Assembly (NCBI RefSeq): GCF_964204645.1
Contig: NC_134032.1
Coordinates: 1,430,501-1,494,500 of the forward strand
Length of the DNA: 64,000 nt
Source of the DNA: Tubulanus polymorphus
Taxonomy: Eukaryota > Nemertea > Palaeonemertea > Tubulaniformes > Tubulanidae
Direction: 5' to 3'
Position numbers and translations under genes: made by a program. The notes beneath the pieces were generated by a model. The model made no database searches. It was given only the letters and a program-made list of their open reading frames with translations, and had not been told where the DNA came from. The first letter of the stretch is position 1. Every line of letters begins with the position of its first letter. Below, in pieces: positions 35,128-47,160 of the stretch.

Positions 35128-35208
35128 GTCGCTCGCACTGGCTATGAACTCCCATAGCGGCCATCTTTATTCTGTATTGATTCGTTAGACCACTGTTATA
35201 TAGTCCCC
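35128..35208 (-). mobile_element. tRNA-derived SINE fragment
   Basis: On the minus strand TATAACAGTGGTCTAACGAA is an A box and GGGAGTTCATAGCC a degenerate B box, about 45 bp apart. Confidence 0.45.
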
Positions 35209-36063
35209 GGGGTCTCACGATGACCAGTATCTATAAAGTAGCGGACATCGTATCAAACCACTAACTCCCGCAGATTTTTATCGACATCCAAAAGTAACCA
35301 TTCCTATCGATGACCACGAGCGAAAATGTGTTGAATAATTGAAAACGATTTGATAATAAAGGAAGCAATCGCATTTTTTTTTGAATAGGTTTATTAAGAT
35401 TTATGATGATTTATCATTTTGGAATGTATGGGTGCTGCATCTTTTCTTAGAAGGTTCACGTGTCACGTACAGAGCTTATTCTTAAATAGACTATAAGCAC
35501 ATTATATAAGCCGCCATTTTTTTCAATGGTCCGGTTAGTGTAGATAGTGTCATCTATGGGTTTATACAAGATTTTCTTAAATTGTCTGGCACCATACGGT
35601 GATGTTATAGAGGGATGTATGTAGGTTCTTCTCGAATTCTCGGATATACGTGCAAAATATGACTTCAATTGGGGGTATTTAAGGAAGTTGTTCGGCTGTA
35701 ATCGGTGGTAGAGAGGGTTATAGTTGATAGCGTGCTGTTTATCTCGTGTGGCAGCCGCTATCATAGCAGACGAGTAAATGGAAAGTCGATTGATTGCGCG
35801 AAGGCCTCCACGGGACGTGAATCAAGTGATCTCGTAACCGAAACATCGCGCGTTGACCTCGGATATATCTCGTGACCTTGATCGTTATCGGTCGTCGTCG
35901 TTGCTCGCACGCAATGCGCAATCGGGATAAACATTCGAAATAAAATACTAGCAGGAGAGAGGATTTTAGTTTTCAGATTGATCAGCTCGTTACCTCGCGT
36001 GGCAGTTTGCGAATAGATAATACGTAAAGAGTCATCGATGATAAAAACGGAAAATACAATAAA
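35209..36063. other. Unassigned interval
   Basis: A 47-bp stretch (35976-36022) between TTTTAGTTTTCAG and GTAAAG could be read as a mini-exon, but nothing else supports it. Confidence 0.3.
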
Positions 36064-36180
36064 TATAAATATAGCCGCCAGGCAGCGATAATGGATAGCT
36101 TAGTTACAGTTATATGCCATGCGAAGACGTAGAAAAAATGTATTAGATATAGCCGCAAGGCAGCCATAATGGGTTCTATG
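36064..36180 (+). repeat. Duplicated TATAGCCGCAAGGCAGCGATAATGG motif
   Basis: Two copies about 80 bp apart (36070 and 36150); a third lies at 25076. The shared length is about 27 bp. Confidence 0.7.
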
Positions 36181-36292
36181 TGCAGTTCCACTAAATGGAA
36201 TACTGTCTCGGCTTTTCGACGCCGATGACCACAACTTCCCAAATTCACGCCCATTCTCGGTTCATTCAAACCAATTCCACTTGCGGAATCCT

Positions 36293-36401
36293 GGACCCAG
36301 TTCCACTGATCTGTGTTAAGATTGGACTCTGAGTTAACTCTTTGAAAATGAACTAAATTTAACTCAGAGTTAACTCTAACTCACAACTGTGGAACTGGAT
36401 C
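36293..36401. mobile_element. MITE family B (GGACCCAGTTCCAC ends), copy 1
   Basis: A 109-bp palindromic element. The left end GGACCCAGTTCCACTGATCT and the right end (minus strand GATCCAGTTCCACAGTTG) are inverted, with GAGTTAACTC-type inner repeats and a TGAAAATGAAC centre. Other copies lie at 39.7 and 54.4 kb. Confidence 0.8.
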
Positions 36402-37224
36402 ATGAATTCCTCAATTGCAATAGTCGAATGTGAAGTCTTCACGCATTTCTTCTTTCGTCGGTAGAAATTTTAATAACGTTCATTTTTCTTCGTCTTTTCC
36501 TAGAATGTGCCCGCGCAGGAGCCGATGATTTTAACACTAGGGGGCGTTATGTGTCTACGAAAGAAACACAGGTAGGAGGAATATAGAAAAACTTCTCGAG
36601 CATGCTTGCAAAATGACGATATATATCAGACGGTCAAATCGACTGTTTGGGTGGGGAACTGCAGCGCCACCTATCCTGCCGGATGAAGTGACGTAAACGC
36701 AGGCGAACTTCGGTTTTCGGAGGTAGTCGACATTTTGCGACCGCTGGATTGAACGCTGCAGTTCGGACCTAGTTCCAATATTGCCGACACTGAAATACGT
36801 TACGACCGAGTATTACGTTCGGTTATCGGTTCTAGCCGAGACTAACTACGACAACCGAAGTTCGGCCTAGAGTTCGTTGACATTCAATCAACTGCGTTTT
36901 TAGGCTGCTGAATAACAGGAACCCACTGAATTCATTTTTTCAACTCATTAATCGGTACTTCATATGGTTTCCATGGATAACTTATTCACAAGCGTCGGTC
37001 ACCGACCAATACACAAATAGAAATCGTGTCACCCTAACATTCGAAAAAATACAATCGATCCTGTGACATAGATAAAACCAGATGGATAGTACTTTTAACT
37101 ATCATTCACCTGACAAAGTACTAGTGACGCTATTAGCGAAAGCTCGTGCTTTAAACTAACCTTTAGAGTACTACTCGACGTCTCGTTGTACTAATTCTAC
37201 AACAGGGGTTGGTTATATTTACAA
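36402..37224. other. Unassigned interval with CTCF-like motifs
   Basis: ACACTAGGGGGCGTT at 36534-36548 and AGGTGGCGCT (minus strand) near 36663-36672 resemble the CTCF consensus. No other feature was seen. Confidence 0.35.
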
Positions 37225-37303
37225 GTATTACCTTTAACCCGGGGGGGGGGGGGCTAACTCAATTCATTTTCAATTGAGTTAACCCCCGGGTTTAAGGTAA
37301 TAC
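37225..37303. repeat. 79-bp hairpin with an expanded G run
   Basis: GTATTACCTTTAACCCGGGGG on the left pairs with CCCCCGGGTTTAAGGTAATAC on the right, and CTAACTCAATT pairs with AATTGAGTTA around a CATTTTC loop. The left arm has G13 where the right has only C5, so the arm has slipped since the palindrome formed. Confidence 0.85.
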
Positions 37304-38738
37304 CAGTCCATAAAACCGGGCCCAGGTTAACACCAAGCTCCTCTACGATACTTTCTATAAGTGGAATTAAGAACCGATTACTGCTTTCAGAGTCACGATA
37401 CCGTTTCACGACTTTTGTCGAGGAAATTTCTTTCAAGATACAATTTGTCGTAGATAAATGTCAGTGTGAATCGGCATCGCGTAGTTATTGACCACAGGTC
37501 ACATTATTTCATGGTATTCTCGTAGTCAACATTTACAAAAATGAAGCGACATGACGCGACCTTATGATGCGAAGCCATTCTGTTACATTAAATCTGAATA
37601 TCTCCCGAGTTTTCTCTTTGATGTCAATAAGCCTTTTAACAGTTTCCGGGCGCCATGTTTTTTTGGGTACCCGCTGGGTCCGCATTGTTGAATTCTTTGT
37701 CCCTATTTTCACCCGTTATTCTTTTTATTTCGCTCATATCTCTGGATTGGATAAAATTAGAAACAAATGACGACGCAATGTATATTATTATTTATATCAT
37801 GTTCTTTAACAAAGCAAGAAACTCCTCTGAAAATACCATTCTTTCTATAAGGCCATTGTAAGGATCACCAAACAATTCTGATGCAATTTGGTTCAATTCA
37901 TATCATCAGAACCGAAGCCTCAAGGCCCACGTGACTAAGAGATAAGTTCATTCGATTTCAATCGAAGCGTAGAAATAAATTGAGCGAGTGACCACCTAGC
38001 GACAGCAGTCGGAACTTCGCCACTGCGCTAAACATTTTTATACACCAGTGTCGTAAAGCGAGAAAGTGAAGTCTTAATCCTAGGTGTTCGAATTAATCCC
38101 GGGAGTATGTCGACATACCCGTGTCGATGATTAAAACTACGACTATAGCGCCCCCTGGGGATGAACTTCATCATTTCCGCTGATAATTAGTCGCTTGTAT
38201 TTCGTGGCAATTCTCGTCTCACAGCATGTCGTTTCGTCACTGATTCATCATTTTTTTTTTCTAAACTCGTTGTCGTCGTTTCGGCTAGCGATTATCATCG
38301 GTCTCGGGAGGCGACGCTGATTGGACGGTTAGCGAGCGGTTACGTAACGCACCTACACGTGATCAGCGAGTGATTTTTCATTGATTTTTGTTCTCGCGAG
38401 TTTGATTGATGAGTATCCGATGAGTATCCGGGTAAACGTCTCGCGAACCTGTTAGAACTTGTATAAGAATTTTTCTTTGCTTCTAAAAACGCGCACGACA
38501 GTCACCAGAGTCGCGCTGGTTGTTAACAGAGTCGATGCTGATGTCATCCTGTCTTTTAAGACTCTCCATCAATCGTTGTTTCTTGTTTTCCTGAAGCCGC
38601 CGCAAATCGGAAACTTTTTCTTATCTCGTTTTTTATTTTTGCTTTTAACACAAATTTGTCTCCAGGCACATATACATACGCGCCTGATTACACACTCTTT
38701 CTTCTTCCGACTGAAAAATAATCCTTTTATTTTCTGCC
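37304..38738. other. Unassigned interval
   Basis: Includes AGCGCCCCCTGG at 38147-38158. No gene or long repeat was recognised. Confidence 0.35.
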
Positions 38739-39135
38739 TCTCCTGGCTCTCCCTCTCCCTCTCCCTCCCCTGGCACTCCCTCCCCTGGCTCTCCCTCTCA
38801 CTCTCTCTCCCTCTCCTCTCCCCCTCTCCCTCTTCCTCTCCCTCTCCCTCTCCCTCTCCTGGCTCTCCCTTTCTTGGCTCTCCCTCTCCTGGCTCTCCCT
38901 CTCCCTCTCCCTCTCCCTCTCCCTCTCCCTCTCCCTCTCCCTCTCCCTCTCCCTCTCCTGGCTCTCCCTCTCCCTCTCCTGGCTCTCCCTCTCCCTCTCC
39001 TGGCTCTCCCTCTCCCTCTCCCTCTCCCTCTCCCTCTCCCTCTCCTGGCTCTCCCTTTCCTGGCTCTCCCTCTCCCTCTCCCTCTCCTGGCTCTCCTCTC
39101 CCTCTCTCCTGGCTCTCCCTCTCCTTCTCCCTCCA
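38739..39135 (+). repeat. Hexanucleotide CT minisatellite with CCTGGCTCTCC units
   Basis: (CTCCCT)n blocks separated at uneven intervals by CCTGGCTCTCC. Both strands carry long open frames because the period is six (Pro-Ser, Leu-Pro or Gly-Glu repeats). Confidence 0.96.
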
Positions 39136-39740
39136 GCAGTGATTAATTTCATCAATATAAATCATTGCAGATCTACCGGCGGCGGTGATCACGTGCTCTC
39201 ACTGATAATACTATGAGCTAGTTACAAGCAATCAGGCTCCGTACAAGGAATTATCAACAGCGCGGAAATAACCGCTCAAAACTAAACAGCACTAATTTGC
39301 CGTGTCTTATCACGGCGTACTGTTCATCGACACACCAGTCACCGGGGTTAATCAAAACATAACAACCTATCCGACTTTTGTTCGACTCTGTGTCGAGTCC
39401 CGTAATTGGTGCCGAACGACACGCCGCGTTCTACCGCCGACCGGAAGTCGTACAAAGTTCTCGAACAAAATGCGAAGAGGATCGATACCGAATGAGATAA
39501 CTTCCTGACTATCGGCGAGATCTCGTCAGAACCGAATACCTCTTTTGGGTACAACATGAAAAAGTTGATTGTGAACTGATTAATTGATTGATTGATCATC
39601 GATAACCTATTTATTCATCTAAACTTCAGAAAAATGTGTCCAGTTTTTGTTGAAATGGGGGACAAAATGTGCGCTTTTTTATAAAAACGGCAGGTTTGAG
39701 ATTTCCTCTTGCTCTTTTTGACGCATATTTTTAAAGTTCT
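39136..39740. other. Unassigned interval
   Basis: Nothing was recognised. Confidence 0.4.
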
Positions 39741-39990
39741 GGGTCCAGTTCCACGGTCGTGAGTTAGGATTTGACTTCTCTGAGTTAAAACATTGAAAAT
39801 GAACTGATTTTAACTCAGAGTTAACTCTGACTCACAACTGTAGAACTGGATCCTGAGTTCAGAGTTAACTCTAACTCACAACTGTGGAACTGGATCCTGA
39901 GTTCAGAGTTAACTCTAACTCACAACTGTGGAACTGGATCCTCAGTTCAGAGTTAACTCTAATTCAACTCTAACTCACAACTGTGTAACC
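39741..39990. mobile_element. MITE family B, copy 2, with internally multiplied right end
   Basis: The left end is GGGTCCAGTTCCACGGTCGTGAG. The right end, about 45 bp (GGATCCTGAGTTCAGAGTTA plus ACTCTAACTCACAACTGTGG plus AACTG), is present about four times in tandem, so the copy is about 250 bp rather than 109. Confidence 0.75.
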
Positions 39991-40164
39991 ATCCAGATCT
40001 CTGTAAACAGCAGAATTTGCCTTTTTTTACCTGTAAATACGCTCCCACCCCTGTGAGTCACACCAGTAATAACGATGTGGCTCCGGTTACGGAGTCCGTT
40101 AACGGAGTGCGATAGCTCCGGTTATGGAGTAAGGTTAGCGCATGCGCAATACAGTAAAATTCTG

Positions 40165-40232
40165 ACTTGCAAAATTGAGATTCGAAACCAAATGGAAAAA
40201 TAGTAGGCCTATACCCACTGAGCCACAGCACA
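40165..40232 (-). mobile_element. tRNA-derived SINE fragment
   Basis: On the minus strand TGTGGCTCAGTGGGTATAGG is a canonical A box and GGTTTCGAATCTC (40177-40189) a near-canonical B box. It lacks a matching acceptor stem. Confidence 0.55.
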
Positions 40233-41639
40233 TACGACTAGATGCTGGATGAGTTAATTCATATTCACCTTATGTCCAGTGTAGTTTCGGAACCACCCGT
40301 GCAAAGTTCTATATACTAGCGACGGGTCTGAGTAAGAACTAAAAACCCCATATTTTCGACTCGCCAGTAATACCAGTGAGACGCCTGTGGCTATATGTAC
40401 TGTTTTTTTTATCGTGGGTCTCAGATGCTAATGAATAAGTGAGGAGTCAAGTGAGTGGATAACTTCATTTTACACACAAAGGACTCGCTGATAATATATT
40501 GCATGAATTGGACTGAATTTCCCTGGTGAATTCTGATAACTAACAGCGATACTGCCAGCACTACGAGTCCCATACACTGATGCTGTTAAATCAATACAAC
40601 AGATATTATATATTATACACATACTATAATGACTATATATATATATACGCGCATTAATACACTAAAACAACCTGCATCAAAATGATCTTCGAATTTCGTT
40701 GTAAGCCTAGACCAAGCAATGAGACTTGGGTGCTTTGTAAACATCTATTGAATACAAACTCTCCTCGAAGTTATACAAATCTTGTTCATCCATCTTCATA
40801 CGCCACCAGTCTTTCGATCTCAAATCAGGCTTTGGTGCTGAAGCAATCTTAGAAAATTTGAAAAAATGGCCCTGTCTTCCTTGGTTCGGTCTTACGTTTT
40901 AGCATCGGAATTTTGTTTACGGGCGTAGATGTAACTTCACTGTGGTAGGCCTACAAAGTGTCCGGGCACCAGTCTAAATTTCCCCTCGATCGGTTGTAAG
41001 GCTCTTGGCTACATGAATGAAATAAAAAGCCGCTATTTTCAAATCGATTGCACGGACGTACTGAATGTCACACGTGACCCCGCCGATCAACCGTTGAAAG
41101 TTTTCGTCGTCTTCACGTTCGGTAATTAGTGCAACCGTTCTGATGTTTTTCCCTCTCCAATCACGCGCGGCGCTCGGATCATAAATCGTGTCGGACGCAG
41201 AGAACTCGACTGATGCTGCTGTGAATTCCCTCGACGTCACTTTTAACTTCACACGTTAATAAAAACGTTACGTGTCAGGGTGACGGTGACGGATGACGTT
41301 CTTACGGACACGTAACGTTGCCAGAAACGTGCGGTTGAGGCGTCAGTTGACGATTAAGTTGTCCGTTGAAGACATCACGTAGATCGTTAGAGAGCGCGGG
41401 GTCCTAAAATCCCAGGCCGTCCTGCTTCCAGAGATAGCTGCCTTCATAAATTTGCATAATATCGCGTCATCGAATCACTCGTTCTCGAATCTTCTCGAAA
41501 GATGGCGCCTTCATTTATAGCACCTTATGACGTCATCGTACAATTGTCATGTATATTTTTGGAGAAATCACTCGTGATATTTTCGATTGATTGTATGTTT
41601 AAACCGTTCAATCGTTGCTTACAGAAATCAGTGATTAAT
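40233..41639. other. Mostly unassigned
   Basis: A minus-strand 92-codon frame (40974-41252) has ordinary protein-like composition but no recognised feature and no good donor or acceptor. A 44-bp stretch between CCTACCACAG and GTAAGACC (minus strand, about 40914-40957) could be a mini-exon, which I rate as weak. Palindromes such as TCCGTTAACGGA lie near 40097. TGACGTCA lies at 41528-41535. Confidence 0.2.
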
Positions 41640-41910
<271 letters not shown>

Positions 41911-42099
41911 TATGCGAGTCGTGGTCGAATAAATTACACAAACCGTACAGTCCAATCAATGATTAAAACGTTCCCGGAGGACTCGTGAACAGAGACCAGT
42001 TGTCATTAATTATAAAGATTAAAACAGATTAACCGTTAAACCGGCCGATCGTGCTGTTACACTGTAAACATACCGTATTCAACTTACTGTACAGTAACT
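41911..42099. other. Unassigned interval
   Basis: Nothing was recognised. Confidence 0.35.
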
Positions 42100-43090
42100 C
42101 TCAACGGGCACGAGGCACTAACTGACACTGGACACAGATACTCAGGACTTATTGACACTGACCATGACTGGGGCACAACTCTTACTGACACTGACCATTG
42201 TGACGAAACTAAGTAAAACTGACCATAGCGACGAGACTTACCGGTACTGACCACTAGATGCACTACTAGGGCACAACTCTTACTGACACTGACCATAGTG
42301 ACGAAACTAAGTAAAACTGACCATAGCGACGAGACTTACCGGTACTGACCACTAGATGCACTACTAGGGCACAACTCTTACTGACACTGACCATAGTGAC
42401 GAAACTAAGTAAAACTGACCATAGCGACGAGACTTACCGGTACTGACCACTAGATGCACTACTAGGGCACATGACTTACTGACGCTGACCATAGTGACGA
42501 GACTAAGTATAACTGACCATAGCGACGAGACTTACCGGTACTGACCACTAGATGCACTACTAGGGCACATGACTTACTGACGCTGACCATAGCGACGAAA
42601 ACTAAGTGGAACTGACCATAGCGACGAGACTTACCGGTACTGACCACTAGATGCACTACTAGGGCACATGACTTACTGACGCTGACCATAGCGACGAAAC
42701 TAAGTGGAACTGACCATAGCGACGAGACTTACCGGTACTGACCACTAGATGCACTACTAGGGCACATGACTTACTGACGCTGACCATTGTGACGAAACTA
42801 AGTAAAAACTGACCATAGCGACGAGACTTACCGGTACTGATCACTAGATGCACTACTAGGGCACATGACTTACTGACGCTGACCATTGTGACGAAACTAA
42901 GTAAAACTGACCATAGCGACGAGACTTACCGGTACTGACCACTAGATGCACTACTAGGGCACATGACTTACTGACTGACTGACCAGCGACGACACTCGGC
43001 GAAACTGGCAATAACGACAAGACTCACTGACACTGACCGCTAGATACCATTGCTGCGTCACAAGTCTCACTGAGACTGACCAGAGTGACG
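42100..43090 (+). repeat. 98-bp satellite, about 8 full monomers with decayed edges
   Basis: Period is 98 bp (42235 to 42333). The monomer contains GACTTACCGGTACTGACCAC, TAGATGCACTACTAGGGCAC and two diverged copies of ACTGACCATAGCGACGA, so it looks like an internal duplication that was then amplified. CACAACTCTTAC and CACATGACTTAC variants mark early and later monomers. The minus-strand frames (VSVSKSCALVVHLVVSTGKS) are translations of the repeat. Confidence 0.96.
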
Positions 43091-44010
43091 AAACTGACCA
43101 CACAGCTATGGAAGTGAAAACTTCACTTTTCACTACAAAAACGTATTAGATCTGGTTAGATCTGATTAATTCAGTTCAGTACGAACCGAATTCGATCGAG
43201 CGACGCGCTTTGAAAATTTCGATCTCTACATCGAAGAGGCGTGCTTTGTGACGTCATAAGGCGTGATTTTGTGACAAATATCTAACGTTCATTCCCGTGT
43301 CCCGCGGGAAATCGAGATTAACAACATAATATCATCGTAAATCAAACCGTTCACGTGAAGATGTAGGCCTCAGTTCGACGGATTCAGTTCGCACGTACTC
43401 CTTCAATAGAACAACGTGCAAGCTTCACAGCAAGCATGGCCGCCTCCACATATACACCTATGACGTCATTATCTTTGATGGACTCGTTTGATGAAAGGAG
43501 AAAAGATTCATTTCAAACATAGGGAAAATACGGGAAAAACATCTCGGAATTTTATCAAGTGACCATCTGTAACGAAGTTGAGTTTTAAACGTTCATAAAC
43601 AGTACAAACGCCTGTAATCGACGAGGATAAGTCGTAATGTCTTGTTGTAACTGAGGCTTGCTCGATTTGATATCGTTTTATCGACTCTACACAAAAACAT
43701 TATCATCCGTATTGTCCCAGTCGAGATACCTGATATCGGTTACATAGCAATGGAGGACCGCAACACCGTTTATCCCACCAAACCGCGTGGCTGCGTCAAT
43801 TTCAGTAAGCGAGGTCGGTCGAGTGAAATCAATCTAATATCTGGTCTTACCTTTGTCGGAAAAACTAGTTCATTATCAATTAATTTCGAATTAAATGTTT
43901 AGGTCCCCATACATTATCACAGCACCTACTTATAAAAGTTGAAATAATTTTTCTGTCAAGTGAATGGAACAATTTTCATTACCAGTTAACTGTTTTTTTA
44001 TTCGGTTTTT
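43091..44010. other. Unassigned interval
   Basis: TGACGTCA at 43249-43256 and 43461-43468. No further feature was seen. Confidence 0.35.
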
Positions 44011-44118
44011 TATCTTAGAATAGGGATTGTCCCTGTTGTTTATTTGGTTTGTAAATTTCGTTAGATTTTTTGATTGAGTGTCCCTTACAGACCCACCACG
44101 CCTGCCGGGAGCGAAACT
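44011..44118 (-). mobile_element. SINE 3' part, family S, copy 2
   Basis: On the minus strand CGCTCCCGGCAGGCGTGGTG, GGTCTGTAAGGGACACTC and AATCTAACGAAATTTAC match the 31.5-kb copy over about 105 bp. It lies immediately 3' of a family-A copy on the same strand. Confidence 0.75.
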
Positions 44119-44200
44119 GAAATGTTGAGGCAATTGAACGCACTACTAGCGATCCTGGTGGGCCAACGCGTATCGATGCCTCGATTGCCACAGTAGCCTC
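44119..44200 (-). repeat. Dispersed repeat family A, minus-strand copy
   Basis: On the minus strand GCTACTGTGGCAATCGAGG is followed by CCCACCAGGATCGCTAGTAG and GCGTTCAATTGC, then an ACATTTCAG shared with the 53-kb copy. The family-S sequence follows directly, so the two may be parts of one composite element. Confidence 0.65.
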
Positions 44201-44578
44201 GGAGGTTTCCGTTACTACAATTGCTTCGGAATAAAACTCGTCGGCAATTTTCTCTTCTACTCGCTGCGACAAAGACAAATCCGCGCGACGCTCGATCAAT
44301 TATATCAACTTATAGAATCCGCGACATCGAGAATCGAATTGTGGATAGAAATTCGAAACTCGATCGCAAATTGCCTGAGATGAGTTTCGTCGAGAATTGT
44401 CTCGATACCGACAGTAAAACAGCGAGCTGTCTATTGCTGATTATCAGCGCTGATAATCCGTGGTTTAATCTATATTGTTACAGCGCTCATCAATCAGTGG
44501 TTGATAGTGTAGGTTCGGACCGGCAGACGAGATGACCGCAGCGCTGCCGCCCGCTGCGATAACATCTCTCAAACACAA
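44201..44578. other. Unassigned interval
   Basis: A 104-codon plus frame (44221-44535) without recognisable content. Confidence 0.3.
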
Positions 44579-44848
44579 ACAACTCTCTCCCTCTCTCTCC
44601 CTCCTCTCTCTCTCTCTCTCCCTCTCCCTCTCCCTCTCTCTCCCTCTCTCTCCCTCTCTCTCACTCTCCCTCTCCCTCTCCCTCTCCCTCTCCCTTTCCC
44701 TCTCCTCTCCCTCTCCCTCTCCCTCTCCCTCTCCCTCTCCCTCTCCCTCTCCCTCTCCCTCCCCTCTCCCTCTCCCTCTCCCTCTCCCTCTCCCTCTCCC
44801 TCTCCCTCTCCCCTCTCCCTCTCCCTCTCCCTCTCCCTCTCCCTCTCT
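44579..44848 (+). repeat. (CTCCCT)n hexanucleotide array
   Basis: About 270 bp of CTCCCT units after a short CT run. Confidence 0.97.
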
Positions 44849-45376
44849 CAAATCGATAAGGCCATTCTACATATTCCACGGAACGCTATAAAACTCAAGT
44901 CACTGATTTGTTGATTAGTTTTCGACCTGACTCGATGACGTCATTGGACTTCGCAAGGTCATCGACTTCAATAACATCTCGGAATCGAGAATGAGTCGTA
45001 GTTGAATAAACGATGAATGATGATAGATGTTAATAATCCTCAAACCTGCCCCTATAGGATCCGAGAATATGAATAGATAAGTCGCTTAGTTAGAGGAATG
45101 AGTGTAAATGTTAGAGGAAGATCGCGGTAAAACCGATTAGAAATTTCGCAAAGTGACACGTTTCAATTAAACCGATTTCGAGTCGTTCCGTGATGGTAAA
45201 ACAAAAACACTTCTAAAGGTAGAATCTTGCCCGGAGCCATCCTCTTATTCCCCGCCACTTAATCTCAACTTTCCTCGAGCACTATTTATTATCATATTAA
45301 ATGAATAGCTTTTCTTTTTGCTTTGAAATTTGATCGAATTTCTTCCGAGATTTTGCAGTCGTTTTGGAAAATGGTG
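44849..45376. other. Unassigned interval
   Basis: TGACGTCA at 44936-44943. Nothing else was recognised. Confidence 0.4.
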
Positions 45377-45603
45377 TCGAAATATTCTCTCAGTTTTTTT
45401 TCACAATAATTGTCGGACAATTATCGTCAGATTTTTCTTCAATTATTTTAACACTGTCACTTGTCTGTGGAAACCAAATTGCACAATTATAATCAAGATG
45501 AAATGAAATATTCTCTCAATTTTCTTCATAATTGTCGGATTTTTCAATTATCTTAGCACTGTCACGTGTCTGTGGAAACCAATTGCAATTATCATCATGA
45601 TTA
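45377..45603 (+). repeat. Diverged tandem duplication of about 100-130 bp
   Basis: AAATATTCTCTCA, TAATTGTCGG and CACTGTCACTTGTCTGTGG occur in both halves (about 45384 and 45506). Confidence 0.75.
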
Positions 45604-46216
45604 AGAGAAACACATAAAATTCTACCTTAAACAAATGAAAATTCTATCGAAGAAATATCTTTGAACTATAACTAGTCGAAATCAGTGGAGTCGCCATAGC
45701 TTGATAATTTTTAAATGACTTATTATCCAAATGATATCTTTAACTTAATTGATTGAATCAGGACTCCAATGTAGCGACGACTTCAGTCACGTGACGAATT
45801 TTTAGATGGTGACTTGAGAACATTTTGTGTATCTTTCTTTGGCGATGAAAAATCACCAGAAAACATTATCGGGACGGCTCCGTATTGATGAAAATCTTCA
45901 GCGCACATTCATCAATGACACCGATAAGAAACCAGTCCAACACATGCAGTAAACATGCAGTTAAAAAACCGTTTTTGATTAGAATGTTGACAGCGACTGT
46001 CAACAGTTTTGTCACGTCTCCCGCGGGCAATCTCGCTTCTAGATTTGACAGGGCAAAAACTAGTGAAATATTTCATTGAATTTCATTTAGAATAAGTGAA
46101 TATCAGTAATGACTACTTCGAATTGAGTCTCGGAAAATTCGCGGCTGTTAATGAAATATACACGAGTTCACTGTCGATATTTACATTCAATGTTCGGTGT
46201 TTTCATTGCCAACAAC
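45604..46216. other. Unassigned interval
   Basis: Nothing was recognised. Confidence 0.4.
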
Positions 46217-46345
46217 CAGTTCAACAGTTGTGCTTTTCTACAGATCAACAGTTGTGCTTTTCTACAGATCAACAGTTGTGCTTTTCTACTGTTCAACGGT
46301 TGTGCTTTTATACAGTTCAACAGTTGCGCTTTTCCAGAATCCATT
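46217..46345 (+). repeat. 24-bp minisatellite, 5 copies
   Basis: Units of ATCAACAGTTGTGCTTTTCT plus ACAG. The period is a multiple of three, giving open frames, and units decay to the right as far as about 46430. Confidence 0.9.
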
Positions 46346-46585
46346 GTTCAGCAGTTTCATAGTGTTGTGCCGTTCCACTGTTCTACAATTGCGTTGTTCC
46401 ACAATTGTGATCATCCACAGTTCCAGCCGTTCTGCAGCGATATTATCATAGCCCGCAATAAAGTGGAGTCGGCATGTAAGTCCAGGCGTCCGTCCATCCA
46501 CCCGTCCGTGTAGTAAATGTTCTGCGGACTCCTGATTCTATTATATAGTTCGGGTTGTATTTAGATTAAACTCAGGTCAACTACC

Positions 46586-46712
46586 TACAATTCCACCCTT
46601 CAACTACACCTACAATTCCACCCTTCAACTACACCTACAATTCCACCCTTCAACTACACCTACAATTCCACCCTTCAACTACACCTACAATTCCACCCTT
46701 CAACTACACCTT
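46586..46712 (+). repeat. 25-bp minisatellite, 5 copies
   Basis: CTACAATTCCACCCTTCAAC plus TACAC repeats five times with almost no variation. Confidence 0.93.
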
Positions 46713-46879
46713 CACTTCAAACCCTCAAAATATAGAAGATCTATCGATGAAAACTATTTTTCCACCTGTAATAATTATTATTATTAATTCCACCTGGTGA
46801 TCGCGTCGTTTCTTAGTGATAATCGCTAATTACAATAGGCCGATAAATTACCGGAACCGGAAGTGTATCGTGTTTGACA

Positions 46880-47150
46880 TGTTTGTTGACGTCATCAGTC
46901 GCGTCACATTGGCGGCGGCGTTCAGCTCACTACGCGAATAACACGGGTTTTTCTTAGGTTGTCGATTGTGCGGCATCGATATCTGGCTGGAGATATTGCC
47001 GTAGAGTCGGCAGATTCAGCGCATCGTGCGGCAGCTCTTTATACGCTGTGTTTATGAATCGGTCTTCGAAAACTGTTTTTACACCGAAGTTTCCGACGCG
47101 TGTATTTTGTGGATATCGGCATCGAACGATTCTCGCTGTTGTGAAAATCG
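46880..47150 (+). promoter_or_regulatory. Possible promoter and noncoding first exon
   Basis: TGACGTCA (46887-46894) and CATTGGCGGCGGCG (from about 46908) are followed by CG-rich DNA ending at a very good splice donor, AAATCG then GTAAGTTTAT at 47151. The order matches a promoter plus 5' untranslated exon. No matching acceptor or coding exon was found downstream, so this is an inference only. Confidence 0.3.
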
Positions 47151-47160
47151 GTAAGTTTAT

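Noticed and set aside
40914-41252. Two adjacent minus-strand pieces as exons
   Set aside because: The longer frame has no good splice sites and the shorter is only 44 bp; no family recognised.
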